From contig CAIVDV010000053.1 of assembly GCA_903904755.1 (NCBI GenBank), forward strand, positions 1-64,000: 64,000 bases of DNA. Direction: 5' to 3'. This DNA comes from an uncultured Acidobacteriaceae bacterium (GTDB lineage: Bacteria; Acidobacteriota; Terriglobia; Terriglobales; Acidobacteriaceae). Under the pieces are notes generated by a model. The model was given only the letters and a program-made list of their open reading frames with translations, was not told the origin of the DNA and did no database searches. Positions 36,601-47,700 of the stretch are shown here, in pieces (the stretch's first letter is position 1; every line of letters begins with the position of its first letter). The translations under genes were made by a program, and so were the position numbers.

Positions 36601-36759
36601 CTCCGCGAATGTGGCGTGCTGACCGGAACCGACGGCCCGCATCACAACGTGATCAAATTGCGGCCGTCGCTGATCTTCTCCGATGCGGACGCCGACTTGT
36701 TTGTCGCAACGCTTGAGGCCGTCCTCCGGGAAGACCGGTCGCAGCCGCCTGGCCGATAG
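33694..36759 (+). CDS. Fusion: APH-type kinase, M23 peptidase-like domain, class III PLP phospho-lyase/aminotransferase
   Basis: A 1021-residue protein with three parts. Residues about 15-345: aminoglycoside-phosphotransferase fold with [13 protein letters not shown] (catalytic Asp, about 210) and [10 protein letters not shown]. Residues about 440-590: LytM/M23-like domain, [21 protein letters not shown] with an H-x3-D pair and HLHFQII. Residues about 600-1015: class III aminotransferase with [26 protein letters not shown] and the PLP Lys in [17 protein letters not shown]. The first and third parts resemble the animal pair hydroxylysine kinase and phospho-lyases AGXT2L1/2, which phosphorylate an amino alcohol and eliminate phosphate. 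That reaction is inference. It has no signal peptide, so the M23 part would be intracellular. Confidence 0.85.
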   Translation: MTAEMPGPLPVSPSEAARVVQSVYGFSSLARSLPGEYDNNFAITTPDGRAYALKLMHPSREPAFIDMQCRALQHLELRAPHLSLPRVQLSQDGAAFTQVRLESGEQRFVWMLSFLPGKVLAEVRPHSSELLHALGCMLGEMDSAFQSFSHPAAARPFRWDLAQAGWISEHLGSVEHPFRRSLLDRILRLYQSQVVPLLPSLRKGVVYGDANDYNVLVASARGREVVSVIDFGDMHDGLVVSEAAIAAAYAILGKRRPLPVAASLIAGFHSRFPLDEAEVSVLFPLIAMRLAVSVVNSAIRKVLVPDDPYVTISEAPAWEALERLSSIHPRIAHCFFRQACGLSPSSASDRLRHWLVQHGNTAAPVLDGDLRTTPSHVLDLSVGSTLLGADPRNAETSAFSKAVEDEVNRAGASVGVGRYNEARPIYASPAFSESDNPTDERRTIHLGIDLFLAPGSRVRAPFEGTVHTIADNNSRFDYGPVVILKHFAEADQEFFTLYGHLSRASIAKLSVGQQVARGQAFAEIGSADENGSWPPHLHFQIISDLLEMDERFPGVALASERGLWTALCPDPNLLLGIPAERFPEEESFDQTLANRRAVLGGSLSVSYQRPLKIVRGWQQYLYDDTGRAYLDVYNNVPLVGHSHPRVVSAVQKQIALLNTNTRYLHDNVLRYAQRLTSTLPEPLRVCFFLNSGSEANELALRLARTHTGFHDIIVLDHAYHGHTSTLIDISPYKFNGPGGSGGKSWVHVAPLPDDYRGLYRRGEGDLSAKYAAHVGDMVDSLAANQGGAAAFIAETMPSVGGQIVFPPGYLAQAYSRVRDAGGLCIADEVQVGFGRLGTHFWGFETQSVVPDIVVFGKPIGNAFPLAAVVTTPEIAASFNNGMEFFSTFGGNPVSCAAGLAVLEVLEEEQLQQNAHRVGTRLIQQLKNLQQGYPLIGDVRGMGLFLGLDLVRDRGTREPATEEASYVANRLRECGVLTGTDGPHHNVIKLRPSLIFSDADADLFVATLEAVLREDRSQPPGR

Positions 36760-36773
36760 AGAACGCGCAAGAA

Positions 36774-36854
36774 TGGCCTGATTCTGACATCAGGAACCTG
36801 CAAATCCCTGATCGTCAGGCCAATCCCGTGTCCTCACCCGGAACACGAGGACAC
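36774..36854. repeat. Two hairpins between convergent genes
   Basis: The first pairs TGGCCTGA (36774-36781) with TCAGGCCA (36815-36822), and an inner ATCAGG/CCTGAT extends it. The second pairs GTGTCCTC (36828-36835) with GAGGACAC (36847-36854). Neither is followed by a T run. They lie between the fusion gene and GH1 and may act in termination. Confidence 0.55.
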
Positions 36855-36855
36855 G

Positions 36856-38304
36856 CTACTCGACCGCATTGGCCGCAATCGTCGCCCGATACCACTCCGC
36901 ACTCAGCTTTGGCGTCCGCTTCTGGCTTTTGAAGTCCACATAATAGATTCCGAACCGCGTGCTGAAGCCGTCGGACCATTCAAAGTTGTCCATCAGACTC
37001 CACAGGAAGTAGCCCTTGACGGGGTAGCCCTCTTCCGCCGCACGATGCAATTGCGTCAGATGCGCCCGCAGGTACATCACACGGTCAACATCCTCCACGC
37101 GGCCGTCTGCGGTCAGCACGTCGTCGGAGGAGGTGCCATTCTCAGTGATGTACATCAGCGGTACCTTCTCTGGCCAAAGTTCGCAGATTGTTCGCACACC
37201 CCAGTAAATGCACTCAGGGCTAAGCCGAATCCACGTCGAGGCCATGTGCGGATGCGAAGTGGGCACCGGCTCAATGGCATATCCCTGCTTGGAGTCGTCG
37301 GCCCGCACGTAGTCCCCGTGGTAACAATTCATGCCGATGAAGTCGAGCGGGCTGCTGATCGCCTTCATGTCGCCCTCCGCAACCTTCGGGGCATTGGCTC
37401 CCTCGCGGGCCAGGTAACTGTCAGGGTATTTGCCGTCGAGAATCGGTGCAAGGAAGGGCGCATTGTTATCACGAAATGCCTTTCGCACCGCCTCAATATG
37501 CTCCGGTGTTTCCATCACCGGGCAATAGAGCTTTGGATCTTCCGCCAGCCCGACTTTGGTACCCGCGGGAGCATGGGCGCGAATCGCCTGCACCCCCAGG
37601 CCATGCGCCAGAATGGCGTGGTGCCGCACCTGGTTCACGCCGGCGGCATCCAGCTTCAGACCCGGAGCGGAGACGCCGCTCTTGTAACCATCGTCGGTAA
37701 ACGAATCAAACTCGTTCGTCGTCATGAAGTGCTGTACCCTGTCGCCCAGCCGCTTTGCCACAAAGCCCGCATAGTCGGCAAAGGCGTAAGCTGTGTCTCG
37801 CGACTGCCAGCCTCCCGGCAGCGCTTCTGGCAGGTCCCAGTGGAACATCGTTACGTACGGCGCAATCCCGTTCTTCAGCAGCTCATCCACCAGACGGTCG
37901 TAGTACTCCAGCCCCTTCGGGTTCAATGGAGCCTTGCCCGTTGGAAAAATCCGCGGCCACGCAACCGAAAACCGGTACCCCTTGGTTCCCAACCCCTTCA
38001 GGAGCGCAACATCCTCCTTCCACCGGTGGTAGCTGTCGTCGGTCACATCGCCGTTGTCCCCATGGTTGATGTTGCCCGGCTGGTGCGAGAAGGTATCCCA
38101 GATCGAAGCGCCGCGCCCATCCTCCGCAACTCCGCCCTCCACCTGGTAGGCCGCTGTCGCGCAGCCCCACACAAAGCCTTTCGGAAAAGCCAGGCGAACC
38201 GGCTTGGGCTCTGCCAGCAGGAACTCCGGCAGAGTCATCCCCGAACAGACCGCAGCCGTGGCTGCCGCTGCCTTGCCAAACCCCCGGCGTGTTATCAATC
38301 TCAT
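36856..38304 (-). CDS. Beta-glucosidase, glycoside hydrolase family 1, Tat-exported
   Basis: A 482-residue GH1 enzyme that removes terminal beta-linked glucose from oligosaccharides. The N-terminus MRLITRRGFGKAAAATAAV is a twin-Arg signal. The catalytic domain starts FPKGFVWGCATAAYQVEGGV, a family signature. The acid/base is Glu in FMTTNEFDSF, where the usual TNEP has Phe instead of Pro, and the nucleophile is Glu in MYITENGTSS. The substrate pocket motif YFLWSLMDNFEWSDGF is intact. ATG at 38304 has AGGGACAGGA upstream; longer starts at 38322 and 38346 lack one. Together with the GH9 gene it suggests beta-glucan use. Confidence 0.93.
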   Translation of the reverse strand: MRLITRRGFGKAAAATAAVCSGMTLPEFLLAEPKPVRLAFPKGFVWGCATAAYQVEGGVAEDGRGASIWDTFSHQPGNINHGDNGDVTDDSYHRWKEDVALLKGLGTKGYRFSVAWPRIFPTGKAPLNPKGLEYYDRLVDELLKNGIAPYVTMFHWDLPEALPGGWQSRDTAYAFADYAGFVAKRLGDRVQHFMTTNEFDSFTDDGYKSGVSAPGLKLDAAGVNQVRHHAILAHGLGVQAIRAHAPAGTKVGLAEDPKLYCPVMETPEHIEAVRKAFRDNNAPFLAPILDGKYPDSYLAREGANAPKVAEGDMKAISSPLDFIGMNCYHGDYVRADDSKQGYAIEPVPTSHPHMASTWIRLSPECIYWGVRTICELWPEKVPLMYITENGTSSDDVLTADGRVEDVDRVMYLRAHLTQLHRAAEEGYPVKGYFLWSLMDNFEWSDGFSTRFGIYYVDFKSQKRTPKLSAEWYRATIAANAVE

Positions 38305-38772
38305 AGTCCTGTCCCTTTCCATGCGCGATGTGGTCGATTGGAGCACCTGGCTGGATTGGTGCCAGGTGGAAAGCGCGCAACTGGACGAAAAGAACCCCGC
38401 GCTCCACTCGCACTTCGGCTTCAGGCCAGTTCAGAGTACGTCCCTGACTGAATGTTGGCAAGACGGGGAAAGCGGCAAAGACCGCAGCCAGCGACTGTTA
38501 CCCGAGACAACCCCCATCCTTCCAGTACACTTTCGCTCCATCCAGTCCAAAGTCGGGCCATTGCCAGCCAGTCTGCGTCAATCCAGAGAGGGGCAATCCA
38601 GCCGTGGTATCGCCCGTTGTTTCTCCCTGCAGTTGATGTGCCGCTCGCTGCGCTACACTGAGGTTCAAACCTTGCAGTGTGCAGGCTGGCGGTGGCAATT
38701 GGCCGGTTCTGGGTATGGTGCGCACTTGCGGGGTCTTCCCGTAACAAAATTCCCGATGCACCGGTCGTGTTT
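38305..38772. other. Intergenic region between divergent GH1 and phosphatase genes
   Basis: This 468-bp region must hold the promoters for both divergent genes. I find no protein-coding reading that looks conserved, no tRNA and no clear terminator. The compositional bias is weaker than in genes. TGGCACC/GGTGCCA (about 38342-38371) forms a small inverted repeat that could be an operator for the GH1 gene. Confidence 0.35.
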
Positions 38773-40419
38773 ATGAACTGCAGGCTAGAAATTCCCATGC
38801 TGCCGCACCCGGTCAGAGAGGTGACGGTCGACCAATTCCCTTTCCTTATCGGACGCAGCCTGCAGCACGGCAATCACCTCGTTCTGGAGGATTTACGCAT
38901 CTCGCGGCGCGCAGCGGCCATTGTGGAAATCGACCAGCAGATTTGGGTGGAAGACCTTGGGCAGGCAAACGGCCTGTATGTCAACGGCGAACAGGTGCAA
39001 AAGCGCCAGTTGAAGGGGAAAGACCGCATCCGGTTTGGCCTGGAAGACGCCTGCACGCTGGTTTTCCATTCGGCCCCGCAACAGACCGCCACTTTTGCTC
39101 CAGCCAGAATTCAGGATCTGCTGGGGTCGCTGAGCGGCACACAATCCACCGATCTCCATGGCCTGCACATCCTGCTGGAAGCGGCTTCGCTGCTGCAGTC
39201 GGGCCTGCCGCTGGACTCAGTCCTTGCTGCCATCCTGAACCACGCACTCGGGGTCACCAATGCGGATCGCGGCATGTTTCTTGAGCGCGGGGAAGACGAT
39301 GCAATGCAGGTCCGCTTTGGACAGGACAAAAGCGGGGAGCCTTTGCCCCAGGACGCAATGAACCCCAGCCACACCGTCATCCGCCAGGCAGTGGCGCAGC
39401 GCTCGATTGTCATCAACGAAGATATTCTGTTGGCCGAGCGCAAAGTTCAGACAGCGCAAAGCGTGATGATTCAGATGCTGCGGTCAGTTTTTGTGCTGCC
39501 CCTTTACGCCCGCGGGTCAGAGGGAACCGACGAAGAACTGCTGGGAGTCCTTTATCTCGACTCCAAGCGGACGGCGGCATTTTCGGCGCTGGAAAAGCAG
39601 ATTCTTGAAGCCCTTGGCGCACAGGCAACCGCGATTCTCGAAAACGCCAGACTGCTGCAGCGAGAGCGGGAGCGCCAGCGCCTTGAGCAGGAGTTGAGCA
39701 TTGCCCGCGAGATTCAACAGGGCTTGGTGCCCCATGGAATTCTCGAATTCCCGAATCTGACGATTACCGGCATCCACATGCCCTGCCACGAAGTTGGCGG
39801 AGATTACTTCGACATCTTCCCACTGGAAGATGGCCGCATCGCCCTGCTGGTATGTGACGTGGCCGGCAAAGGACTCGGTGCCGCGCTACTGACGACCATG
39901 CTGCAGGGAGCCATGTCTGGACTGACCCTCGATGCTGACCCGTTGCGCGTGGTTCAGCACCTGAACAAATTCCTGTGCAACCACGCCAATGTGGGCCGCT
40001 ACGCCACCATCTTTCTCGGCATGCTCGACACCTCCGGATTGCTTGAATTTGTCAGCGCGGGCCATCCCTCTCCGCTGTTGATTCACGGCGAGCAGGTCTC
40101 GGAGATCTTCTCCGGCGGCTCCTTCCCCATCGGACTTATTCCTGAAGCCAGTTATGACGCCAAAAAGATTCAGCTTCAGGAAGGAGATACGCTGGTGCTA
40201 TTCTCTGACGGCGTAACTGAGAGTGAAAATACCTCCGGCAAGCTCTTCGAAATAGGCGGACTTGCAACCGCCCTTACGGGCAAAGCGAATTTGGCGCTTA
40301 CCGATCTTCAGACCGAAATTCTGGCTGACATACGAAGGTTTGCCGCAGGCGCAAAACAATCAGACGACGTTACTCTGGTACTCGTGCGTTACCAGCCACA
40401 GGTGTCATCCGTAACCTGA
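38773..40419 (+). CDS. FHA-GAF-PP2C (RsbU-type) Ser/Thr phosphatase
   Basis: A 548-residue soluble phosphatase. The FHA domain (about 10-95) has FPFLIGRSLQHGNHLV and the phosphothreonine-binding ISRRAAAIVE and GLYVNGEQV. The GAF domain (about 125-285) precedes a short coiled coil rich in Arg/Glu (QRERERQRLEQELSIAREIQ). The PP2C SpoIIE-type domain (about 330-545) has VGGDYFDIF, LVCDVAGKGLGAAL, FVSAGHPSPLL and the metal Asp pair in DTLVLFSDGVTE and KQSDDVTLVL. Such enzymes dephosphorylate STAS antagonists, and the next gene encodes one. ATG at 38773 is preferred over 38797 because the beta-strand NCRLEIP belongs to the FHA fold. Confidence 0.9.
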   Translation: MNCRLEIPMLPHPVREVTVDQFPFLIGRSLQHGNHLVLEDLRISRRAAAIVEIDQQIWVEDLGQANGLYVNGEQVQKRQLKGKDRIRFGLEDACTLVFHSAPQQTATFAPARIQDLLGSLSGTQSTDLHGLHILLEAASLLQSGLPLDSVLAAILNHALGVTNADRGMFLERGEDDAMQVRFGQDKSGEPLPQDAMNPSHTVIRQAVAQRSIVINEDILLAERKVQTAQSVMIQMLRSVFVLPLYARGSEGTDEELLGVLYLDSKRTAAFSALEKQILEALGAQATAILENARLLQRERERQRLEQELSIAREIQQGLVPHGILEFPNLTITGIHMPCHEVGGDYFDIFPLEDGRIALLVCDVAGKGLGAALLTTMLQGAMSGLTLDADPLRVVQHLNKFLCNHANVGRYATIFLGMLDTSGLLEFVSAGHPSPLLIHGEQVSEIFSGGSFPIGLIPEASYDAKKIQLQEGDTLVLFSDGVTESENTSGKLFEIGGLATALTGKANLALTDLQTEILADIRRFAAGAKQSDDVTLVLVRYQPQVSSVT

Positions 40420-40534
40420 GGCCCTGGTGCAAATCCTGAGCCAGCGACAAAAATTTACACGACTTTCAATTTCCGCCAGTACGATAGAAACGTCAGGCCC
40501 GCCCCAGGGCAATAAGTTTTCGAGAGGATCACGG

Positions 40535-40879
40535 ATGCAATTCTCCAGCGAAGTCATTGAAGGAAATGTCACTCGGGTTCATTTGGAGGGGAAACTCGAC
40601 ATCGTCGGCGCAGCCGAAGTCGACCTTCGCATGAATGTGATTGGGGGCAGTGCCAATCATCTCCTCGTGGATCTCAGCGGTGTCACGTTTCTGGGCTCGA
40701 TGGGTCTTCGTTCTCTGGTTGTGCCGGCCCAGGTTGTTCGCCGTCGCGGCGGCAAGGTCGTGATTCTTTCGCCAATCCCGATGGTTGAAAAGGTACTCGA
40801 GGGCAGCCGTATCAACGAGATCATCCCCGTCTTCCACGACCTGGCATCCGCTCTCGCATTTTTGGGCACCCAGGGCTAG
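40535..40879 (+). CDS. STAS-domain anti-sigma-factor antagonist (RsbV/SpoIIAA-like)
   Basis: A 114-residue single-domain protein: VTRVHLEGKLDIVGAAEVDL, then LLVDLSGVTFLGSMGLRSLV, the usual loop with the phosphorylatable Ser (in FLGSMG). The kinase encoded next phosphorylates that Ser and the upstream phosphatase removes it; unphosphorylated antagonist frees the sigma factor or another target. GAGAGGA precedes ATG at 40535. It lies 115 bp after the phosphatase gene and is probably co-transcribed. Confidence 0.92.
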   Translation: MQFSSEVIEGNVTRVHLEGKLDIVGAAEVDLRMNVIGGSANHLLVDLSGVTFLGSMGLRSLVVPAQVVRRRGGKVVILSPIPMVEKVLEGSRINEIIPVFHDLASALAFLGTQG

Positions 40880-40990
40880 CAAAATCGCCGCCCAGAACCG
40901 TTGCTCCCCAGCACGCCGCTCGCAGAAGGCAACCGGCTGCTGCGAAAGCTCGAGCGCAAGTTCACCCGGGTTTTCGCATTGGATATTGCT

Positions 40991-41431
40991 ATGGACCTTG
41001 CCACCAGACCGGACCATGAAGTCCTCGAACTCGACAGCCGTCTGGAAGAACTGGGTCGGACATGGTCGTGGGTCGACTCCATTGCCGACCGTTACCGCAT
41101 CAAAGATGAAACTCGCTACGCCCTGCATCTTTGCCTGGAAGAGGTGATTGCAAACGTAGTCCTGCACGGATACCGCAATGAACCCGGACACCGAATTCTC
41201 TTGCGGGTAGATATTGAGCCCCGCGAGTTGCTTCTGACCATCGAGGACGACGCTGCTCCGTTTCAGCCGGAGATCGATGACACTCCTGAAACCAAAAATG
41301 ACCCGGCGGAACTTGAAACTGTAATACCCGGAGGCAAAGGCCTGGTGCTGATTCGCCAGTTCTCTCATCGCGTCGCCTTCCAGCCAAAAGATGGCGGCAA
41401 TAAAGTAGAGCTGGCTTTTGCACTTGAGTGA
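40991..41431 (+). CDS. RsbW-type anti-sigma-factor serine kinase
   Basis: A 146-residue GHKL ATPase. The N box is LCLEEVIANVVLHGYRNEPG; LLLTIEDDAAPFQP corresponds to the G1 box and GGKGLVLIRQFSHRV to the G2 box. It phosphorylates the STAS antagonist and binds a sigma factor or other partner. ATG at 40991 gives the family length; TTG at 40901 would add 30 residues, and neither has a strong ribosome binding site. The sigma factor is not in the window, so the output is unknown. Confidence 0.85.
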   Translation: MDLATRPDHEVLELDSRLEELGRTWSWVDSIADRYRIKDETRYALHLCLEEVIANVVLHGYRNEPGHRILLRVDIEPRELLLTIEDDAAPFQPEIDDTPETKNDPAELETVIPGGKGLVLIRQFSHRVAFQPKDGGNKVELAFALE

Positions 41432-41756
41432 TACCATTACCGCGCGGTGTCATGCTGACTATCCATCGCAATGACTTTTTGATGACTCATTGCGCGTGCG
41501 ACTGCTCAAACATTTACTTCCTTTCAGCATGGAATTCACCCACGTCATGCATGATGACTCCGGCACCAAACTCTTCCTTGGAAAATTACCCGCTTTCTTA
41601 ACTCATGCTTCGGGAAAATTCCTGCAATTCGTTGATGAACAATAACTTCCCCGATTGGTGAAGCAAAAGATTAAGAACAACAGGCCCACAGCCCAACGGA
41701 GGCATCCGGGATGCTCCCGTGATTCTGTGTTCCCAACCCCAGGAGAGCGTTGCCCC
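41432..41756 (+). other. Leader region of the giant secreted protein gene
   Basis: This 325-bp region is clearly more AT-rich than the flanking genes and holds the promoter and leader of the gene at 41757. The palindrome TCATGCATGA lies at about 41547-41556. TTGGAA near 41577 with TAACTC about 15 bases later is a weak promoter candidate. No gene is evident. The AGGAGAG used by the giant gene lies 9 bases before its ATG. Confidence 0.4.
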
Positions 41757-44700
41757 ATGTCCGTTCAGTCAACCGGAAACGGTCTGTCTCACTTGATTGC
41801 CCAGCATCTGACTAAAGCCAGCTTCAGCCGTATCCACACCCGGTTTGCATCGGGTATTGGCCGAGCGCCAAAGGGCATAGCAAACAGGCTTGTGGCCACA
41901 GCGACGGTTCTCGTCGCAGCTTTGGCGGCCTCAGGGCAGTTGGCTGCGCAGGCACCCACGCTGACACCCGGTTGGACTCAGGCTTCCACCCCGAGCGTTC
42001 CGCCCACCCGCTATATCCATGCGATGAGCTACGACTCGGCACACAGCCAGGTCGTCCTGTTTGGCGGATACGGGATGACTGGCTATCTCAACGACACCTG
42101 GACTTGGGACGGAAGCACCTGGACGCAGGCTGCCCCGGCGAACAGCCCCGGCAACCGTGCGGCTCACGCCATGGCATTTGACGCGGCGCATAACCAGGTT
42201 GTGCTCTTCGGTGGGCTGCAAACCGTCTCAACTCGGCTCGGAGACACCTGGCTGTGGGATGGAAGCAACTGGACCCAGGCAGCACCGGCAACCAGCCCCT
42301 CTCCGCGGGATGGCGCAGTCATGGTCTACGACGCCGCCCACAGCCAGGTGCTTCTCTTTGGTGGCACCAACGGATCGGATCTCGGAGACACCTGGGTTTG
42401 GAACGGTGCCAACTGGACGCAGCTGAACCCGGCCAACAGCCCTTCGCCCCGTGCGGATTATTCCATGGTGTATGACTCTGTGCATGGCCAGGTCGTACTC
42501 TTCGGCGGAATGGATCTGTACGGGCAATACAAGAACGACACCTGGATATGGAACGGCAGCAACTGGACCCAGGCTTCTTCTTCAGTAGCGCCGCCGGCAC
42601 GCTATGCCCAGGGCATGGCCTTTGACCCCGCCGTGGGCGAAACCGTGATGTGGGGAGGCTACAACGGCAGCTTCCTGAGCGATTCCTGGCTTTGGAACGG
42701 TACCAACTGGGCTCAGATTTCCGGCGGAGCGTCGCCGTCAGGCCGCTACATCCCCAACGGAATGGTCTGGGATGATGCAGCCAGCTCGGTACTGCTCTTT
42801 GGCGGGTACAGCAGCCAACAGCTCAACGACAACTGGACATGGGCTCTGCCTGGACAGTTTCCGCCCACCTGCGTCGGAGCATGCGGCGGAATTCAGTCTC
42901 AGACCTTCACGTACTACCTGCCGGCCAGTGCGACTTTTGGAACTCCAAGGGCCGTCTCGCAAGGCACTGCGAATCTTGATTTTGCCATCGGTTCAGGAAA
43001 CACCTGCGCAGGGACAGTGCCGGGCGGCAGCACATGCTCGCTTTCTGTAATTTTTGCGCCATCGGCCCCAGGCATACGGATGGGAGCTCTCAAGCTTTAT
43101 GACTCTGCGGGGAACACCCTGGTCTCTTCTCCTCTTTCCGGCGTAGGCACTGCGCCCGCCGTGGCTTTCCACCCCGGCATCCAATCGGTTGCGAATATAG
43201 CGGGCGCAGCTCTGGCCGCGCCCAAAGGCATCACCGTGGATGGTGCCGGAAACCTCTACATCGCCGACACTGGAAACGCGCGCGTCCTGAAGGTCACTCC
43301 AGGCCCCTCCGCTTCCGTGGTGGGGTCGGGACTGAACTACCCCCAGGGACTCGCCGTTGACGGCGCCGGGGATGTCTTCATCGCCGACAACAACCGCAAC
43401 CAGGTCGTCGAGGTTCCGGCGGGCTGCGCAACTGCCGCGTGCCAGGTGGTGTGGGCATCGAATCTCAGAAGCCAGCTCGGTGTTGCCGTCGATGGCAAAG
43501 GCAACCTCTTCGCCGGCGATTTTCTCGATGGCCTGGTGGTAAAGATCTCCCTTGCCACCGGCGCCCAGACAACGGTCTACCAGCAGGGCGGCGCAAATCC
43601 CGTGGGGCTTGCGACCGACTCGGCCGGCAACCTCTACATCGCGGACTTCGGGCGACAAGCCGTTGTCGAAGTGCCCGCCGGATGCGCCTCAGCCGCCTGC
43701 CAGAAGACCATCGGGAACGGATGGAGTGAGCCGGAGAGTGTTGCGGTGGATGCCGCCGGGGATGTCATTGTGGCAGACGCGGGGCTGAACAGCGTGGTCG
43801 AGGTGCGTACGGGCTGCGCCAGCACGGGCTGCCAGTTCTCCCTGACCAGCGGAATCACCGCGTTTGGCGCGGCAGTGGACTCCACCGGTAATGTCTTCCT
43901 TACGGATACCAACAACGGCCAGATTTTGGAACTGGCGCTTTCCCAACCGCCGGCAATCAGCTTTGCCGACACCAATATCGGCATCCTCAGTGCCGACAGC
44001 CCGCTGAGCGTACAGGCGCAGAACGTTGGAAACACAACCCTGATTGGCAGCCTGGCAATTGCCGGAGCCAGCTTTGCCCAGACCCCCGGCCTCACCGGGT
44101 TCCCCGATTGCGCAGCGACGCTCAGCCTGTTGCCGGGAACGGAATGCAACCTGAGCCTCAACTTTGTTCCCCAGGGGACGGGCTTGCAGCAGGGCTCGGC
44201 GACCTTCCTTGACAATGCTGGGAACGTCCACCCGGCCACGCAGGTTGTCAGCATTGCTGGAACCGGGCTCGCCAGCACCTTCACGCTCTCAGTAGCTGCA
44301 GGCGGAACAGGCGGCGGCAACATCACTGCCGTTCCCGGTTCGCTCACTTGCCAGGCAAGCGGCGGAAGCGTCACCGGCGCCTGCGCAGCAGCGTATCCCG
44401 CAGGCAGCAACGTTACCCTTACCGCGACTCCAGCGACCGGATCCGGTTTCCAGGGCTGGGGTGGAGTGTGCGCGGCTGCGGGGACTAACCCCACCTGCAC
44501 GGTCACAGTCTCTTCCGTGTCGCTCGCCGTGGCCTCGTTTGGTCAGGAAAGCTTTGGCTCTGTCCATGTATGCCCGTCAAGCCTTTCGAATCTGGCTTGC
44601 AGCGTGACCCAGACCGTCAATCTTCCCGTTCCGGCCGACACCGTCGTCGGCGTCATCCAGGTGGTCACCCAGGGTTCCGAGGGGCTCGACTTCTTCCAGG

Positions 44701-47700
44701 GTGCCGGCAGCAGTTGCAACAGTAGTTCGATATGCAACCTGAATATCGTCTTCGCGCCCCAGGCTCCGGGGCTCCGGCGCGGGGCGGTGCGGCTTTTTGA
44801 CATCAACGGCAACCTCATCGCCAGCACCCCGATTTACGGCATCGGGCAGGAATCAGCCATTGCCTTCCTTCCCGCCACGGCAAGCACACTGCCCACAGCA
44901 GGCACGCCCCTGGCAGGTCCTCGCGGACTGACCACCGACGCTGCCGGCGACGTCTTCATCGCTGACACGATGAACAGCCGCGTTCTCAAAGTGGCTCCCG
45001 ACTCTACCACCACTCAAATCGGCTTCGGCCTGGCATCCCCGCAAGGGATCGCCATTGACGGTGCCGGAAACGTGTTTATTGCCGACTCCCTGTCGAACCA
45101 GGTGCTTGAGGTTCCGGCAGGATGTACCAACGTCGCCTGCCAACAGATTTGGGCGACTAACCTGCGCAGCCAGCAGGGCGTAGTTTTGGACGGCGCCGGC
45201 AATCTCTTCGTCAGCGATTCGCAGGATGGCATCGTACAGCAGTTCTCGACCACCACCGGCATCTCCACCACGGTCTACCAGCCGGCTGGTGCCTCCGCAC
45301 CCGCTGGTCTGGCCCTGGATAGCGCTGGAAATCTCTACATCGCCGACAGCGCTCGGCATCAGGTCGTGGAAGTGCCCGCCGGATGTCAGAGTCTCTCCTG
45401 CCAGGTCCTCATCGGCAGCGGATGGAGCCTGCCGGAAAGCCTCTCGGTTGACGCCGCTGGTGACGTCTTTGTCGCCGATGCGGGCAACAGTTCGATTGTT
45501 GAGATTCCGGTCGGGTGCAACGCATCCGCCTGCCAGCTTACGGTAGCAGCCGGCATCAGCACGTTTGCCTCCACCATGGATACGCTCGGCAATCTCTACT
45601 GGGCCGATGGAGCCAGCAACCTGATCTCCCATCTCAACCTCTCCCACCCCCCGGCGCTTACCTTTGCCACCACCAACGTGGGAACGCAAAGCGCAGACAG
45701 CCCGCAATCTGTCATCGTCGAAAACATCGGCAATCAGATGCTCACCGGCGCGGTGGCACTCAATCTCGGAAGCAGCTTTATTGAAGGGGCTACCTGTGAT
45801 TCCCTGCTGCCCTTGTCTCCGGGCGCCGAGTGCTTGTTGAACCTGAGCTTTGCGCCACCGGCGACGGGCTATTTCACCGGCTCCGCCGTCTTCACGGACA
45901 ACGCCCTCAACGGCGTCGCGGGTGCCACCCACACCATCTCGCTGACCGGTATCGGCGGCGTCAATGGCCAGCCGGGCTCAATTGCAGTGCCCGATGTTCG
46001 AGGCTTGACCCAGAGCGCAGCCGCATCGGCACTGAGCGGAACCGGACTGAACGCCGGCTCCGTATCCAGTGCAGCCAGCAACGTGGTGCCGGTCGGCAGC
46101 GTCATCGACGAAAACCCTGCGGCCGGCACATCGGTCGCCATCGGCTCCGCGATCAAGCTGCTGCTTTCCTCCGGGCCACAGCAGGCGCCGGTGCCAAATC
46201 CCCTCCTGCTGGAAAACAACTACTTTGTCACCGGTGACTACGCGACCGGCGGCGTCAATCTGCGCGGAACCGGTGTGGGTGGAATCGCCACCGGAACCAT
46301 CACCATCCCGAACTATGCCCAAAGCAGCCATGGAGTCCCGGACGGCGCCGATATCCTTGCCGCCTATCTCTACTGGGAGACCCTCGAAAATACCCCTGCT
46401 CCCAGCGGCAGCGCAGCAACCTTCCGCGGGTACTCGGTCACCGGCCAGCAAATCGGCAACGATCAGTCCTACACCGACGGAACCCTCACCGGAACCCTGC
46501 GTGTGTACCGCGCCGACGTCAATCTCTACTTCCCTGCCGGCACCAACGGTGTTCGCTTCGCTTCCGGGAATCACACCGTATCCCTGGCCGACAGCGGTGC
46601 AGCTGCACTGCCTGTGGCTGAGGGGGCGAGTCTGGTCGTCATTTATCGCGTCCTTTCCCCCAACTTCCCGTTGAAGTCTGTAGTTCTCTACGACGGTTCC
46701 GGCGTCCCGTCAGCCGGCACAACCCAAACGATTGTGGGCTTCTACGACGCAGTTGGCGGGGCCGCTGGAGTTGGCTCGCTCACCTCCATCTCCTACTCGC
46801 CCGGAAGCTGGAACAACACCACGGCGCCGGTTACGCTGGGGCAGCCGAACCAGTACACCACCCCGCTGAATGCCGGCAATGCCTACGCCGCTCTTGTGCT
46901 GAGTACGCCGGTCAACAACTCTGACAACGATGGACTTCTCGACGCGTGGAAAGCGGGCCCCGGCGCCAATGACTTCCACAGCGGCGATGCCGGCTACTAC
47001 GACGTCAAGACCGGCTCGTGGGTTCCGCTGCCGGGCGCAAAGCACGGCCAGAAGGATGTCTTCGTCCAGCTCGACTACATGTGCGGAGCCGTCCTCTCTG
47101 ACGGCTCCTGCGATCCCACCAAAGAAAATCTCTTCCCGTCACCGGATGCCGGCGGCCGTGACCCGCTCGCATTGGTCACACAGGCCTTTGCCACCCACGG
47201 AGTGCACCTCCATCTGGAGATCGGCAACGCCATTCCGGAAGACATCTGCACCGACAACCTCAGCACCACACCGGCGCAACTGTGCCAGTACCCCAACCAG
47301 CCCGGCGTCGTCAGTTGGAAAGACGGCATCGAACTCGCCAAGCTCTGGCCGAAGAATCTGCTCTCCTGCATCCTCGGCGGAGACTGCACCACGCGCTTCC
47401 CCTACGGCCAGAAGGACAGCTACCACTACGCCCTCTTTGGCCACTCGCTCGCCATTCCTGCATGGTCGTCGCGCGGCGGCACCCTCACCTCAATCCATGT
47501 TGCCGGCGGCATCACCACGCTGACCACCGCTGACCGCGGCAACGGCCTCCAGGCCTGCCCCAGCCGCATCACCCTCTCGGGAGTTCTGGGGAATGCGGCG
47601 CTCAACGGCGTCTACAACACCTCCTCCTGCCCGGATACCCGGACCATCCTCTTCGCCACCCCCGGCGTACCGGACTGGTCCTACCCCAACAGCACCCTTC

